Assembly: GCA_021432605.1 (NCBI GenBank)
Contig: MU271144.1
Location: 434,001 to 498,000, forward strand
DNA from: Coniochaeta sp. PMI_546
Lineage: Eukaryota > Ascomycota > Sordariomycetes > Coniochaetales > Coniochaetaceae
Reading direction: 5' to 3'
Length of the DNA: 64,000 nucleotides
A model generated the notes under the pieces. It was not told the DNA's origin. It saw only the letters and a program-made list of their open reading frames with translations, and made no database searches. Shown piece by piece: positions 63,271-64,000 of this stretch. How positions within the stretch are numbered: the stretch's first letter is position 1; every line of letters starts with the position of its first letter. The position numbers were made by a program, and so were the translations under genes.

Positions 63271-64000
63271 GTTTCGATCTGATGGTCGTCAGGAAAAGGG
63301 AGGGCGCCTTGCGTGCCGGTTGCTGCTTGTGCTGCTGATGCTGTGCGTCGACAGTTCCATATGGGACTGCTGGCGACAGCGATTGTCTCGCCCCCGGAGA
63401 TGATATCAGTCTTCCGGTCGGTTCCAATTCGAGATTTGACGGGCCGGTAATGGGAACTAAGGTGTCGTCACGGAGGAAGAAGGGCGGCGAGAGTCGTCTG
63501 GCAACTGCACGTCTCGGTCTTCATGTGCAATCCAAGCGCCATGGCAGTACCGTGTGAGGGACACAGGGCCGTAGCACTGTGCGGGAAGCGGGCTGTGCAG
63601 TGGGGTACGTGACAGAAACGCTTGTTTCCATTCGCTGGGCTGAGACATAAATCCTGGCGAAAGTTGTGAAATTATGCATTCCCGGTGAACAAGCTTCCGG
63701 GAATATGAAAGTCGCTGTGGCGGCGGTGTGTATATCGAGACATCATCTGAACAATGGAACTTAGTGTACTATGGAAGCACTTCCCAGGTCCAGTGATAAT
63801 GTCAGCATCGAGGCGGGCGAGTCCGGAGCCGAAGGATTCACGGTTATGCGATTTTCCTGACAGATTTGACAGCCTTTCAGTGTCGGACAAGACGATTCGC
63901 TGGCACTCGTCAAGGTCAAACTTGGCACGTCATCGATCCGGGGACGACATGGCGGGTTGAGCGTGGCTCGGAGATAACAAGGTGTCTCTCATGAAAGCAC
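63271..64000. promoter_or_regulatory. Upstream region of the Zn2Cys6 gene
   Basis: The last 730 bp of the window hold the promoter of the minus-strand regulator. Two overlapping short ORFs (63672-63890 minus, 63754-63960 plus) have no recognisable content. Confidence 0.4.

Overview
The window comes from a filamentous ascomycete, probably a Sordariomycete. Protein genes carry short introns (mostly 50-110 nt) with GT...AG ends and CTAAC/CTGAC-like branch sites, intergenic spacers are 0.3-1.5 kb, and there is a HET-domain gene and an Hsp70-like gene of the fungal type. Exon coordinates below were derived by hand from splice signals and frame continuity, so they are predictions without transcript support.

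Left part (1 to about 20.9 kb) is accessory. It opens with two divergent genes of an insecticidal Tc (ABC) toxin-like system. On the minus strand is the N-terminal part of a TcA-like subunit that runs off the window edge. On the plus strand is a 7.7 kb intronless fusion of TcB and TcC (SpvB, FG-GAP, TcdB middle, RHS repeats, RHS core). Its private C-terminal domain resembles a PD-(D/E)XK nuclease and ends in a hydrophobic tail. Then come a coiled-coil hypothetical protein, a ten-exon Hsp70-like ATPase and a HET-domain gene whose reading frame shifts twice near its 3' end.

Middle and right part (20.9-64 kb) is mostly core genome: ARPC2 and UTP12 (sharing a 351 bp divergent promoter), a large low-complexity protein with a roughly 25-residue helical repeat, a peroxisomal MaoC-type hydratase (C-terminal SKL), tubulin cofactor E, a CCCH zinc-finger protein, an aldo/keto reductase of the pyridoxal-reductase type, ATP synthase subunit e, dynein intermediate chain, an SDR, an F-box-like protein, endopolyphosphatase, a polysaccharide deacetylase, tRNA-Lys(CTT), tRNA-Asn(GTT) with a 29 nt intron, alpha-tubulin, a broken MYND-finger gene, RPF2 and a Zn(II)2Cys6 regulator.

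Three of these genes act on the microtubule system (alpha-tubulin, its folding cofactor TBCE, dynein intermediate chain) and two on ribosome assembly (UTP12, RPF2). They are not adjacent, and I see no operon-like logic in the core part. The one evident multi-gene system is the Tc pair at the left edge; it is the best candidate for something under-described.
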